A stretch of 64,000 nucleotides of DNA from Candidula unifasciata (GCA_905116865.2 CAJHNH020006224.1:170001-234000); one strand, 5' to 3'. Shown: positions 54,801 to 62,369, counted from the first letter of the stretch. Translations and numbers: made by a program. The notes: generated by a model from the sequence alone, not told the origin.

Positions 54801-57800
54801 GCTTCTTCTTCTTCTTCTTCTTCTTCTTCTTCTTCTTCTTCTTCTTCTTCTTCTTCTTCTTCTTCGCGTTCACCAGCTGTAAACTCTGGCGGAAGGTTCT
54901 GGTTGCTCGTCCACTACTGAACTGCAGTCCTGCTCCAGAACCTGAGTGTTGCGTGTGCATCAGTTTTACAGATCTCATTCTCTGGAATACAGACTGTTGG
55001 TTCCTTGCCTCTCCGGCAGATGCACTCCGACTTCAAAGGAAGCTCCCCAATTAGTCGACTCTTACGACATGCTTTTGGGGAGGCAGTGGGTCTATTCTTG
55101 TTTTCCCCCACAATGGGGCCCCGGAACCCACACGGGGGGCATACTATGCAACAGACTGGCTAAGATGTTTACTTTAGCCTCTTGCAGAGAAACTTTACTG
55201 AGGATTTGAATTTTATACTGAGGATTTAAACTCAGGTCCCCCTAAATATGAAGTTAAAAATCAAAATATGTGGGGTAAAAAACTTTCCGGGTTAAAAGAA
55301 AGAACTGAGGAAAGGCAGGGATTTCACATGTCAGTTCTGTAAAAAGTAAAATGGTCAGAACAAATTATATTGTACTAAATATTGTTTGCAATTTGCCAGC
55401 CTTATGATGTCAAACTTCTATAATGGTGATTTATTTTATTGTCATGCAGATTGGTATTGCTCACCTGAGTCTACGCATTATTCTGTGTGCAGGGCTGGAC
55501 TTTCTGTTAGGTAACAAAGAATGTGGTTTTCTTCTTTGTGAAATTAGTAATTACAGATAATGTATTCTTAAAAATGCTCCGCCATCTCCATGATGAAGGT
55601 TTGCTACTGAGCATTCATTGCAGTCTTTGGGAATATTACATTGTGAGATCTCAATGCTTTAACATGGTGCAACTCTCATTCCCTGAGAAAAAAAGAAAAA
55701 AAAAAGAAGGCCGGGTCTCATATTAATTTTTGCTTTAAAAAAATGCACTAGTGCTTTTTTTTTTGGGTAATGTATTATTTTTCAGATACATAAATCTACA
55801 TTTATTTGTATATATAATTCTATACTTATTCAAATACAGTCATGTCATCTTTTTCTGGAACATATTTATGACTCTCTAAATCCAAATTTTTTTCTGCCTG
55901 AATTTTTTGCAATTCCATTTCCTGTAGAACTATTAGCCCCACTCTTTTGTGTCGAGAAAGAAAGCTTTCCTTAAATGAACATTTTTCTGTCCATGTAGCC
56001 CTCTTAGTGCACTGGTAACACAGCTGTCAGTGATTTTATCCCATGAATTCTTCACCCAAGTTATGATGAGTCACCAAGCTAGGACTTATTTTGGGGGTAG
56101 GGCTTATAGGTATTTAAAAAAAAAAAAAACTCCTGAAAATAAAGCTTGGGCTTATTTTTGGAGTAGGCCTTTGTTTAAAGAAACATGGGACTTACTGTAT
56201 AGCGGCAGTCAACATATGGTGTGTATTTATACATCTTAAGTTTAGTCAGGCAAACTAAGTCCACCAACACAAGTCACCCTCAATGTACTGTGTATTTGGA
56301 TCCTGTGGATGCAGTATACCAATGCTTTTGCTGTCAACTTTATTGCTGCAGTAAGGCATCAGCTATGAAATTATTGGAGTTAATAAACTGTCCACCATGG
56401 AATTAGAATCCTAGTCATTCAGAATCATGAAACTGTTAAGTGCATTCACAAACCTGTAAGTTACCCACTGAGATAATGTGTATGTGTTATTAACAAAAGC
56501 AACATGTGTACAGGAAAATTAGTAGAGAAAGAAATAGACAATGACAGTATAAGAAATTTTTGTTTCTTTTGTTGTTTGAAAGTCTTTCATCATGGCCTAA
56601 ATACAATTGATGCATTCTACTGGAGATTGTGAGGTAAAAAAAAGCATCATTATTCTTGTAAGTTGCAAGGCATTTAACAATAATGAGGACACATTACTAA
56701 CAGTTCATTCAAGTAAAGGACCTTTTTCTCCCGGCCTCATGCCGGTACCTTTACTTCCCATGACTGGGTTGACCTGGGAGTCAAGGTCATGTTTGAAAAA
56801 CATCCGTCTCCATGTGGATTTGAACCCACGACCTTCGAATCAGCAGACGAGCATAACAATTCATTTACAGTCTGGTAATTGTGTATTTTCATTTTGTATT
56901 AACATTTTAAGCTGTGAATTGTTACATTAATTAATTTCTGTGTAATCCTATTTAGATTTTTTAACTCAGCAGTCCAAATACCGCCAGTCAGAGAAAGCTT
57001 CAGAAAAAGGAATTAATCCAGATGGAAAGTATGACAGGAGTTACCTCACTGTTTACGATCTGATGACCCATGAAGACAGTACTTCAAGTCAGGATATGCT
57101 CCAGTATTCTTTAGTAAGTGCAGCGGAAACATATATGTACCTTCACAGTTATGTTCAGCTGTTGTATTGTGGAGGAGCAACTGACCGAACGGTTAAAAAC
57201 ACAGGGCTGTCATGTGGGAGACCTAGGTTCAAATCCTGGGTAAGGTTGGGGATTTTTGGGTGGGGGGGGGGGGGGGGCAAAAATCCTAAGCTGCACAGTG
57301 CTTGGCAACAGTAGTAGCCATGTGGTCCTAAATCCTCATGCTCAAAGCCCCCTTCCCACATCGCAAAAATGGTAAAAATAATCAGTAATGTCAGTGTTTT
57401 TCAGGGGGTAATTGTATTATAAATATCATCATCATATCTGTGGCACTGCGCCAAAGTAACATAAATGCTAAATTGTTGTTTCAAGAAAATCTTGTTTGAA
57501 AAGTTAGATCTGTTCAAAAAGTAGCAATTTATTTTGCTTTTTTTGTGTGTGTGTGTGTGTGGAGTAAGAATGTTCATGTATGCCTTTATTGCACTGTAGA
57601 GTGACAAATAACAGTCTTGAAAATGCACTTAGGTAAAATCGCATAGTGTGAACAATATATGCCTGTAGAGTGCAAGTCACACTCGCCATCGCCCTGGGCT
57701 GTGAGTCCCATGCCTCCTCATAGTGCAATTAAACACTGTCATCTGGAAAGACAGAAAGGTGTCAGTCATTAGTGCAGACCACATACTAGTAGACCCTCAA

Positions 57801-60800
57801 CAGACGAAAATGTTAAGGTCATTAACCAAGGGCATATGTTGATCTTATAGAGACCAGACAAATGAGGCTAGAAAAAACACCAGTTCTGTACACATTTTGA
57901 TTATAATTTCTCCAAAAACCTGAGCGTTAACTCTTTCAGTCCAGATTAATTAACACTTTAACCTTTTTCATCTCAAGGGGTTGGGCTTACAAGCAATAAA
58001 TACATAGATCTGAAGGAGCTCAACAGAGGCACACTGGAACAGAAATGGTTAAACTAGTCAATTAGATACTTCTTCTTGTCTTTTATCCTAGAATGCCTCG
58101 CAGTCGCCGGGCCTGGAAGAGATCTCTGCTAATGAGCCCTTCTGTTCACTTCATATTCTGTATAACTTTGCTGCATGTCCACTTGTCACACTGTCTTGAC
58201 CTGAAGCCCTGGAACTAGATTATCACATGTGATTTTTTTTTTCCTATGAGCTCTAAATTAACCACTGACAGTTTGCTGGAAGGTCACAGTGTTAAAAATC
58301 TTAGATACATGTTGATATCTATCTGTGATAGATGACATCGAAAACATTACATTATACTTAGAATACCAAAAAACTTGTGGTGAGTTGCTTGGTATCGAAA
58401 GAGTTAATGAATGGTTTCATGGTGCAGTAAAGATATACATTGAATTTGATTAGTCTATTTGTCATGGCAGGAAGAAAATTCTGTCTTGCAGACCGACCGT
58501 GGATAACATTTATGGTTAGCTTTTGCTTTACTTTATGGCCGGCCAGCGTGATGCTGACCACATCACCCAGCAAGTGCTAATTGGTCTATGAAATATAGGT
58601 CTAGCCCTATATGCCTAGTATTCCTAAAGGCCTTTAAAGGGTCCTGCAGTTTTTTTTTTTTAAACTTTACTTACCTAATGGTAGAGGCATCCATGTGTCT
58701 TCACAAGTCTTAGTTTACTGGATCAGTTCTGTTGATCATATTTTTCCATTTGTTACAAGAAGAGCTATCAAGGTAACAATAAGAAATAAAATTAAAAATG
58801 AAGAAATTAGACGAAGACTAGTCCTTACAGTACATTTAAAAAAGCAACAGTTGAGATAGTGTCCCCATCTGATAGGAATGCCCTGATACGAGCTCCCACA
58901 GAAGGCCTTGCTGAATAAATATAATGAACACAAGAACAGCCTCAAAGAAGTGGAGATCAAATGGCATCAAGAACAGCCTCAAAGAAGTGGAGATTAAATG
59001 GCATCAAGAACAACCTCAAAGAAGTGGAGATCAAATGGCATCAAGAACAGCCTCAAAGAAGTGGAGATAAAATGGCATCAAGAACAGCCTCAAAGAAGTG
59101 GAGATCAAATGGCATCAAGAACAGCCTCAAAGAAGTGGAGATCAAATGGCATCAATAACAGCCTCAAAGAAGTGAAGATCAATTAACACAGAGTATTGGA
59201 AAAACCACACAGACTATCCTTACATCTCTTCCCACACCTCAGTGAGGATACTGGAGGAAGAAAAAGAATTAGACCAACACCACACGGCATGCAGGAGAAA
59301 GATTGTAACATTTAATTTTCTGTGTGGGTTCCGGGGCCCCATTGTGGGGGAAAACAAGAATAGTTCTACTGCCTGCCCAAAAGCATGCTATGATAGTCAA
59401 CTGTTTGGAAGCGTCCTCTGAAGTCAGTGTGCATCTGCCTGAGAGACAATTAATCAACAGTCTGCATACAAATGAGTAAGATCTGTTAAACAGATGTGCA
59501 TGCAGCACTCGGGTTCTGGAACATGACTAGTGTGTGTCCAGAAGTGGATGAACAGACAGAAATTTCCATCAGAGTTTACAGCCGGTGAGCGTGAAGAAGA
59601 AGTAACAAATAGTAAGATTTAAAATTTACTGCAAAAATTATGATCTATGATAAGTTTATGATAGGAATTTTGGCATTTGTTTAGCCGAATATTATTTACC
59701 TTAGACTGCAGCCCTGCTTCTGATGACTCTTGTACATGCCAACTTCTTCAAGAAAGTGACCAGTTCTGGAGACTCGAACCAACTTTCAGAGAACTTTGCA
59801 AACTTGACTTTGAAAGGCAGAAACAAATCAGGTAATGTTGACCTTTCGGTTGGGTTGCTTTCTTAGATGGCTGGAGATGCTGAGATGAAGTTTAGTAAAT
59901 TCATGTAATTCCTCTTGTGTTTAAAAAAATATTCACTTTTGTAAGAAAGTAAAAATTGGACGCTAATCCAGAACACTAAAAACCAAGATCTGTATAGAGA
60001 TCTGAATCCTCACACCCCTTGGCAAAGGATCTGATGATGTTTTTAGAAATATACCTGCTTCCTGGGCAACAGCCTGTACTCCAATCCAACATGCCCAAGC
60101 CTGTGCCTTGGAGAGGAATGCATTCTAAAAAAATCAGGAATGTCAGCAGTATTCTTTCTGCTGAAGCACAGATGCCTGCATTGGTTGGGAGATGTCTCTC
60201 GCATGTAGGACGGTCATGTTCCAGATTATCAGCTGTATGTTGAACTGGTAACAGGGATAGGGTCAGCAGGAAGGTCAGTGCTACACTATAAGGACGTGTG
60301 CAAACGTGACCTGAAAGATATCAACATTGGCCACTGACACTTAAAGGTCCGACAATTAAGTAATAAGACTGATTACATAAAAATTAAAATAATCAACAGT
60401 TGAAGATAAAGCCTGTGTCTGATACAAAGTAAGCCCCATGTGCATTGACACAGCAAGTGGCACGATCCAACAAACACTGGAACGACCTCTGTAGTTCTTC
60501 TGTTATTATGGCCCTTAAAGTTGATCTTACGTCCATTTGGATGTCATCAGTATCGTTAAAGAAGTGTCCTTTCAATCGTAACTTTAACTTTGGGAATAGA
60601 AAATAATCACAGGGAGATAAATCCGGGGATTAGGGTGGAAAGCTGAGAACACAAACTGATTTTTACCCCGAAAATTCTTGTTTGGATGATGTCTCTTGGG
60701 TACTCAATCCGCTGATGTTTTTGGTCATCAGACAATGAATGTGGTACAAATCGGCAAACAACTTTTTTATGCCAAAATCTTGCACTAAAATGTTATGAAT

Positions 60801-62369
60801 GGTCTCTCTATTAACACCAGATTCATCTGCCATTATCCTCACAGTAAAACAATGATCTTCTTGTATCCATTCTCTGACTTTTGCAATAAGTTCATCATTA
60901 CGAACAGAAATTTTACGTCCATATCTAGGTGCATTAGTAATCATTTCCACGCCACTTTTAAATCGTGAATACCACCTGAACATTTTTGCACTAGATAAAC
61001 AATTATCCCCTTAAACTTGTTGCATCATTTCAACTGTTTCAATGGCGCTTTTTCTGAATTTTAAAAAGAATTTAATGTTAGCGTTTTGCTCCGTGATGAT
61101 TACCTAACAATGCACCTCTGACTAGGTCAACAAAATGGGGGCTTGTTTGTTGTTTGCTTATCGAGCGGCTATGAAAAGTTGCCAGATCATAGATGAATGT
61201 TACCTCTTTAGATTCCATGCTTTGCTTCATAGATGACATTTTTGTCTTGGCCATAATGAAATCAATCTCATTACTTAATTGTCGGACCTTGTAGGAGAGA
61301 TCAGCTGCAGACCGATTCCTTTGGAGGCAGGCAGTGAAAGAAGTCAAACGCAACCATCAGTAGAGAGGAGACCTCTGAGAGAAAACTAGTCTCAGAGTGA
61401 TAGAGTATCAATGTTTTTATGTGGCCACTTCCTGTTCTCAAAACCAGCAGCACAACTCTATGGTCCCCAGGGACTAACAGTTAGCTACATGTTTCTCACC
61501 TTAAACATTCATCATCATCATCATCAGTTTCCACCTGCAGATCCAAATAAGTTGTGAGTTCAAATTCACATTGTGCCGGATTTTTTTTCTTCGAAACATG
61601 GCCTTGGCTTCCTAGCCTTAAATAGGAACCAGGTAGTCCTTGAAAGTAAAGGTGACCACATCCCCCATTGAGGGCCATCTGGTCTATGAAAATACAAGTC
61701 TAGTCTCATATGTCCGATGCACCTCTGGTGTGTAGAGGAACCTTTACTTACTTTACTTATTTTATGCACACAGCTGGGGAGTAACAAGGGGTTCTGGTCG
61801 ACATTCAGCACTCAAATGAGAGGCAAGATGGACACAAACAGACTTCTGCTTTTAACATCAGAATAGGAACTTTATGCTGGCTGCTGAAAATAGGGACGGA
61901 GTGAATTATGTGAATGTTCTGAGTGCTGTGATGTCGATTTTTTAATTTAACTCATCTCAGTATGCAAACATTGCTGATTGATCCTGTTAATAGATTGTTA
62001 CTTTATCAGCATTCTTGCACACTTTGCTGAATAATCCTGTTAATAAATTGTTAATTTTGTGCACACTGTTGAATCCTCATAAAAAACCTTTTAACAGATT
62101 GTTACTTTATCAGCATTTCACGCACTCATTGTTGACATAACCTCTTCTTCTGAACCTCCAGATCTGTCTAAAGAAATGTACATGATTGGAGGCCTTCTCC
62201 TGCGACACATCCTACAGCTGGTCTGTAACGCACATGCCATAACCAGTCTGCAGGCCACATCATCTGAGCAAGTCAGCACACAGGATACGGAACAAGTGCG
62301 AATTGCCACAGCCATTTATCCAACAGCGAGTCTGATGAATCATTCCTGTGATCCAACTATCATTTCCAG
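35794..62369 (+). CDS. SMYD4: SMYD4, SET and MYND domain protein, 3' incomplete
   Basis: Thirteen exons in consistent phase give 513 codons plus two bases. The start ATG at 35794 follows an in-frame TGA at 35788. In order: N-terminal region; TPR-like helices at about residues 70-140 (NKGNKLFQQKRYIDAV, GNRSAALFYLGKYQ); first SET piece with IPKGSTLIVERPF (about 256-268); MYND zinc finger at 281-321 with all eight ligands (C281, C284, C295, C298, C304, C308, H317, C321); insert region; second SET piece with GGLLLRHILQLVCNAHA and NHSC at 504-507. The order matches vertebrate SMYD4 (about 800 residues). SMYD proteins use S-adenosylmethionine to methylate lysines; SMYD4 is linked to heart and muscle development through histone deacetylases. 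The rest of SET and the C-terminal TPRs lie beyond the window. Introns hold most of the LINE and SINE debris. Confidence 0.96.
36655..37070 (-). repeat. Dispersed repeat K
   Basis: Inverted relative to 8570-8945: GGTCGACTTCCTTGAAGGTT, GGTTGCAGCACTCTCTA, GCAATATCAACGGCAT and CCAATCAGAAATGAGC. No inverted arms here. In SMYD4 intron 1, where 35943-36650 and 37071-37500 hold nothing I recognise apart from a G-tract at 36412-36432. Confidence 0.75.
37528..37810 (-). repeat. R1 repeat, full-length antisense
   Basis: TCTTCTTCTTCGCATTTACC through CAGATGCACTCCGACTTCGA to GGGCCCCGGAACCCACACGG. Confidence 0.92.
38165..38515 (+). repeat. Dispersed repeat J
   Basis: TACTTCTAACTCA.GTCTGAG, CCTGAAATACTTTAGGTAGA, CAATTGCCAAGGGATTTTTT and CTGGGACCTCCAGCACTCGA are shared with 42299-42620, same strand. 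Confidence 0.85.
38640..38740 (+). mobile_element. LINE 3' end with GAA tail
   Basis: CCAGAGAGATGAATGGATGC, GATATCTGCAGCGATGAACC and GCTGAAGAAGAAGAAG match the LINE 3' end at 16140-16215; R1 carries the same tail type. Confidence 0.75.
38806..38950 (+). CDS. SMYD4: SMYD4 exon 2
   Basis: Acceptor TATATTTCCAG, donor CAG/GTAAAG, 145 bp. Encodes VWKNKGNKLFQQKRYIDAVN, the first TPR helix pair, as in human REEGNKKFQEKDY. Confidence 0.95.
39147..39860 (+). repeat. About 130- to 165-bp tandem repeat, five units
   Basis: Diverged units beginning AGATATGTTAATGTCCTG (39147, 39312, 39448, about 39576, 39702, 39836) with CACCCTCATATTGGTTGACC and ACTATCTCTGTGTTAATTAG. The last unit ends some 20 bp before the exon 3 acceptor. 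Confidence 0.85.
39883..39972 (+). CDS. SMYD4: SMYD4 exon 3
   Basis: Acceptor TTGTCATGTCAG, donor CAG/GTATGG, 30 codons, phase 0. Encodes LSLGNRSAALFYLGKYQ (TPR). Confidence 0.96.
40120..40240 (-). repeat. R1 repeat, central part
   Basis: CTTGAGTGTTGCCTATGCAT, CAGACTGTTGATTCCTCACC and CAGGCAGACACACTCTGAC. Confidence 0.7.
40440..40860 (+). mobile_element. RNase H-type LINE, 3' remnant
   Basis: A 112-codon frame reads MDKLECIQNAAMRLILGCTR, then VCMRYILGLPTVAGRHKVMQ and RGKARRLIRKLLAP, ending near WGRSAYGNAQSAVM. It is the region just after the RT domain fused directly to the C-terminal end, with RNase H deleted between. Family as at 48120. Confidence 0.82.
40890..41110 (+). mobile_element. 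LINE C-terminal tail fragment
   Basis: RREHTLRKPE-like and HWNPQGHRNKLRDTTTKTLR recall LINE tails with a W-PQGKRKRGRPR motif. Similar sequence recurs at 63850-64000 (CACTGGGACCCAAAGGGG). Confidence 0.6.
41125..41385 (-). mobile_element. RNase H-type LINE, C-terminal end
   Basis: Minus strand encodes RTGTICHRILGFILGEGFKH and LWTCPECKNHIPTN, the closing zinc-finger-like end of these LINEs. Confidence 0.65.
41460..41652 (+). mobile_element. LINE 3' end with (GAT)n tail
   Basis: RARGRPRKTWINKIKDTLCL then HGMTIASGS..., stop, CTTAACGGCAGAAGTGG and GATGATGATGATGAT. Same family as 4975-5268. Confidence 0.8.
41655..42040 (-). repeat. Repeat E, two adjacent antisense copies
   Basis: About 41655-41770 and 41830-42040, both with ATAAATATGGTCTAATGG, TTTCTGGGACCTCTCCA and CACTTGTGTGATGT; a further piece of E is at 41385-41460. 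Confidence 0.8.
42040..42298 (-). mobile_element. RNase H-type LINE fragment
   Basis: Antisense to ...AEGQPMDHADIINAF-like and DKLAGSAIT-like coding sequence, parallel to 46905-47362; several breaks. Confidence 0.6.
42299..42620 (+). repeat. Dispersed repeat J
   Basis: TACTTCTAACTCAGATCTGA, CCTGAAATACTTTGGGTAGA, CAACTGCCAAGGGATTTTTG and TATCTCCAGCACTCAAGG. Confidence 0.85.
43046..43169 (+). CDS. SMYD4: SMYD4 exon 4
   Basis: Acceptor TTTCAACCAG, donor ACA/GTAAGT, 41 codons plus one base. Encodes ECVLDINRALGHRFPSDSRH and a Lys/Arg-rich helix (KLLARRTSAFVKQGQ). Confidence 0.94.
43280..43530 (-). mobile_element. LINE remnant, decayed
   Basis: CTGGCTCTCTTCTCTTGATA, ATAACATGCATCAGGAATGT and GCTGCTTTCAGGACATCTTC resemble the 18430-18848 and 3450-3620 pieces. 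Confidence 0.45.
43895..44098 (+). repeat. S1 SINE
   Basis: CCAGGTTTGAATCCTCGGTA (B box), CAAAATGCAATCCTAACCT, CCTAAATCCTCAGGCTTAGA and ACAAAAGTGATATG. Confidence 0.8.
44335..44520 (+). repeat. R1 repeat, sense, central deletion
   Basis: CTGCCTGAGAGGCGAGGAAC, CAACAGTCTGCATACAGATA, then CCAGAGTTTACAGCCAGTG and a GAAGAAG tail. Confidence 0.85.
44813..44875 (+). CDS. SMYD4: SMYD4 exon 5
   Basis: Acceptor TGTTTTACAG, donor GAG/GTATGC, 63 bp, phase 1 at both ends. Encodes YRELNDFVSSKQFNLQGTKR. Weakly conserved; accepted because frame and both sites fit. Confidence 0.78.
45050..45126 (+). repeat. GT/TA microsatellite
   Basis: GTGTGTATGTGCGTATATA followed by about 45 bp of TA. Confidence 0.95.
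45286..45488 (+). repeat. S1 tRNA-derived SINE
   Basis: AGCGGCTGGCCGAACCGTTG, GATCCGGGTTAGAATCC, AGCAAAATAAAATCCTCACC and GCAAAAGTGGTAAA; best S1 copy. Confidence 0.9.
45555..45820 (+). repeat. TA/GT/CT/CA compound microsatellite
   Basis: Alternating TA, GT, then CT (45750-45795) and CA runs. Apparent His/Thr/Tyr-rich reading frames are artefacts. Confidence 0.96.
45855..45985 (-). repeat. S2 SINE, partial antisense
   Basis: GTCAGTATCACACTGGCTGC, TACTTCCCAGAACTTTAGGT and GGCTGGGTTGACATACAAG. Confidence 0.7.
46072..46238 (+). repeat. S4 SINE-like repeat
   Basis: CTTCGTAATGCCGAGATCCT, GGGTTCGATCCCAGCC (B box), TTGCGTTGGTTTCGACAG and ATGGCAAACTACTGGACGT. Confidence 0.82.
46265..46460 (+). repeat. 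Dispersed repeat E
   Basis: CACCAGGACCATACAACAAG, CACAAAATGCCACCATTCGG and GGGGCTTTCAAATAACAAC. Confidence 0.75.
46646..46694 (+). CDS. SMYD4: SMYD4 exon 6
   Basis: Acceptor ACACTTCCAG, donor AT/GTAAGT, 49 bp. Encodes DDFLKEVDCLEKSISN. Shortest exon; fits both neighbouring phases. Confidence 0.78.
46832..46890 (-). repeat. R1 repeat, small piece
   Basis: CTGCTGGAAGGTCCTGGTTG and TTCATCCAATTCTGGACTTT. Confidence 0.6.
46905..47362 (-). mobile_element. RNase H-type LINE fragment
   Basis: Minus strand encodes VIKKADLLAGTDLTEDGWPM, DNANIVNALREIGCSEYFGS and MSTSLLRIQ, the end of an RNase H domain plus linker. The 3' end reaches CACTCCGGACACATCC, as at 41150. Confidence 0.75.
47769..47901 (+). 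CDS. SMYD4: SMYD4 exon 7
   Basis: Acceptor TTGTTGACAG, donor GTG/GTAAGT, 133 bp. Encodes SFGQNTVVCQATDAVSFHYT and NEQGRHLV, the entry into the first SET segment. Confidence 0.88.
48120..49175 (+). mobile_element. RNase H-type LINE, degraded
   Basis: Pieces in three frames: post-RT linker at 48150-48260; VTIYTDGSVVRGKKSGWDFI (RNase H first strand with its Asp) near 48550; SSMRMEVEAVMAAFRWLENS and HVVIVTDSQSVLYKIKT near 48680-48800; RGNEQTSRLAAATSLDG near 48880; RWLLKKGMEHVWE at the end. The most complete view of this LINE's RNase H domain in the window; lies in SMYD4 intron 7. 49176-50185 holds a weak S2-like piece near 49640-49800 and nothing else recognised. Confidence 0.85.
50190..50262 (+). 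repeat. S2 SINE, 3' piece
   Basis: GATCTATAAAAATATGGGTC and TAGCGGCATATCCC. Confidence 0.55.
50270..50720 (-). mobile_element. LINE 3' end with (GAAT)n tail
   Basis: Minus strand encodes MKYFGHLKRHGSLERTIMEG, GKRGRGRPRRRWVQDVADDL and VFRRVVMAARFREGHATE, then a stop and GAATGAATGAATGAAT. Nearly intact C-terminus of a non-LTR element. Confidence 0.88.
51230..51447 (-). mobile_element. LINE 3' end with (GAT)n tail
   Basis: ISKTILQGSVKGKRRRGRPR, KTWLQNLTDWTDLRHATMKS and TETGDPTTRSV, then stop and GATGATGA; same family as 34996-35215. Confidence 0.87.
51645..51772 (+). CDS. SMYD4: SMYD4 exon 8, SET start and MYND first half
   Basis: Acceptor CGTCCATTTAG, donor AGG/GTAAGT, 42 codons plus two bases. 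Encodes ANRHIPKGSTLIVERPFAAV and the first MYND ligand pair CHYC. An R1 repeat begins only about 23 bp after the donor. Confidence 0.95.
51795..52080 (-). repeat. R1 repeat, full-length antisense
   Basis: CTTCTTCTGCTTTTTCTTTG, CTGTAAACTCTAGTTGAAAG through to AATAGGGTCCCGGAAC. Confidence 0.88.
52910..53480 (-). repeat. 112-bp tandem repeat built on the R1 end
   Basis: Five units of 112-113 bp (starts 52923, 53035, 53148, 53260, 53373). Each contains CGCGAACACTGGCTGTAAAC and TTGCGGAAACTTCTGGTTGC from R1 plus TTAATTTTTGTAAACTGGC of other origin. Confidence 0.93.
53481..54536. other. Intronic, nothing recognised
   Basis: AT-rich end of SMYD4 intron 8 with C-tracts (53810-53832) and T-tracts; no exon or repeat family seen. 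Confidence 0.6.
54537..54642 (+). CDS. SMYD4: SMYD4 exon 9, MYND second half
   Basis: Acceptor CTTTCTTTAAG, donor TCT/GTGAGT, 106 bp. Encodes CQRCISVRFCGEKCRDVAWS and SYHKIECP, supplying the six other zinc ligands. Confidence 0.97.
54799..55140 (-). repeat. R1 repeat, full length with (CTT)n
   Basis: 66 bp of CTT (the GAA tail in antisense), GCGTTCACCAGCTGTAAACT through to GGGGCCCCGGAACCCACACG. Confidence 0.95.
55450..55510 (+). CDS. SMYD4: SMYD4 exon 10
   Basis: Acceptor TTGTCATGCAG, donor TAG/GTAACA, 61 bp. Encodes IGIAHLSLRIILCAGLDFLL, matching the helix after MYND in SMYD4. Confidence 0.93.
55720..56700. other. Intronic, nothing certain
   Basis: SMYD4 intron 10. CTAGGACTTATTTTGGGGGT and GGGCTTATAGG at 56080-56110 with GGGCTTATTTTTGGAGTAGG at 56148 look like a short dispersed or inverted element, class unknown. 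Confidence 0.4.
56715..56860 (-). repeat. S2 SINE, antisense
   Basis: CCGGCCTCATGCCGGTACC, TTGACCTGGGAGTCAAGGTC and CCCACGACCTTCGAATC. Confidence 0.8.
56956..57113 (+). CDS. SMYD4: SMYD4 exon 11
   Basis: Acceptor AATCCTATTTAG, donor TTA/GTAAGT, 158 bp. Encodes a polar stretch and DRSYLTVYDLMTHEDST, comparable to the NYNAVFNLLPHTE region of human SMYD4. Confidence 0.93.
57172..57376 (+). repeat. S1 tRNA-derived SINE
   Basis: GGAGCAACTGACCGAACGG, CTAGGTTCAAATCCTGGG, AAATCCTAAGCTGCACAGTG and CGCAAAAATGGTAAA. Confidence 0.88.
57655..57775 (+). repeat. Dispersed repeat I
   Basis: AGTCACACTCGCCATCGCC, GGGCTGTGAGTCCCATGCCT and AGACAGAAAGGTGTCAG. Confidence 0.78.
57776..58536. other. Intronic, nothing recognised
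   Basis: Part of SMYD4 intron 11 (57114-59704); no exon or repeat family seen. Confidence 0.6.
58537..58665 (+). repeat. S2 SINE, 3' half
   Basis: CGTGATGCTGACCACATCAC, CTATGAAATATAGGTCTAGC and AAGGGTCCTGCAG. Confidence 0.8.
58925..59181 (+). repeat. 37-bp tandem repeat, about seven copies
   Basis: Near-identical units of ATCAAGAACAGCCTCAAAGA plus AGTGGAGATCAAATGGC. Because 37 is not a multiple of 3, the frame rotates, and all three plus-strand frames stay open for some distance. Confidence 0.97.
59322..59610 (+). repeat. R1 repeat, full-length sense
   Basis: TGTGTGGGTTCCGGGGCCCC through CAGTCTGCATACAAATGAG to CAGAGTTTACAGCCGGTGAG and GAAGAAGAAG. Confidence 0.93.
59705..59831 (+). CDS. SMYD4: SMYD4 exon 12
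   Basis: Acceptor ATTTACCTTAG, donor CAG/GTAATG, 127 bp. Encodes TAALLLMTLVHANFFKKVTS and a polar tail with an NLT sequon. Confidence 0.9.
60344..61292 (-). mobile_element. Mariner deletion derivative with both TIRs
   Basis: Ends AAGGTCCGACAATTAAGTAA at 60344 and its near reverse complement closing at 61290 form TIRs of about 31 bp, with TA next to each end. The minus strand encodes a mariner transposase N-terminus (NIKFFLKFRKSAIETVEMMQ, ATG changed to ACG, then an in-frame stop), a helix-turn-helix part (MFRWYSRFKSGVEM, then MADESGVNRETIHNILVQDF) and the C-terminal end (TEELQRSFQCLLDRATCC). The catalytic middle is absent. Inactive; sits in SMYD4 intron 12. Confidence 0.92.
61535..61760 (+). 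repeat. S2 SINE
   Basis: GTGAGTTCAAATTCACATTG (B box), AGGAACCAGGTAGTCCTTGA, CTATGAAAATACAAGTCTAG and GAGGAACCTTTACTTAC. Confidence 0.8.
61765..61950 (+). mobile_element. RNase H-type LINE, 3' end
   Basis: AGTAACAAGGGGTTCTGG, GCTGGCTGCTGAAAATAGGG and GAGTGCTGTGATGTCGATT match 3835, 40440 and 48120 families. Confidence 0.75.
61965..62145 (+). repeat. About 55-bp tandem repeat next to exon 13
   Basis: Three to four diverged units with TTGCTGAATAATCCTGTTAA, TAGATTGTTACTTTATCAGC and TTGCACAC, ending some 17 bp before the exon 13 acceptor. Confidence 0.75.
62162..62369 (+). CDS. SMYD4: SMYD4 exon 13, SET core
   Basis: Acceptor TGAACCTCCAG, donor CAG/GTATCT, 208 bp. Encodes MIGGLLLRHILQLVCNAHA, QVRIATAIYPTASLMNHSCD and PTIIS. 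NHSC is the SET-domain motif that helps bind S-adenosylmethionine. The next exon is not found before 64000. Confidence 0.97.
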
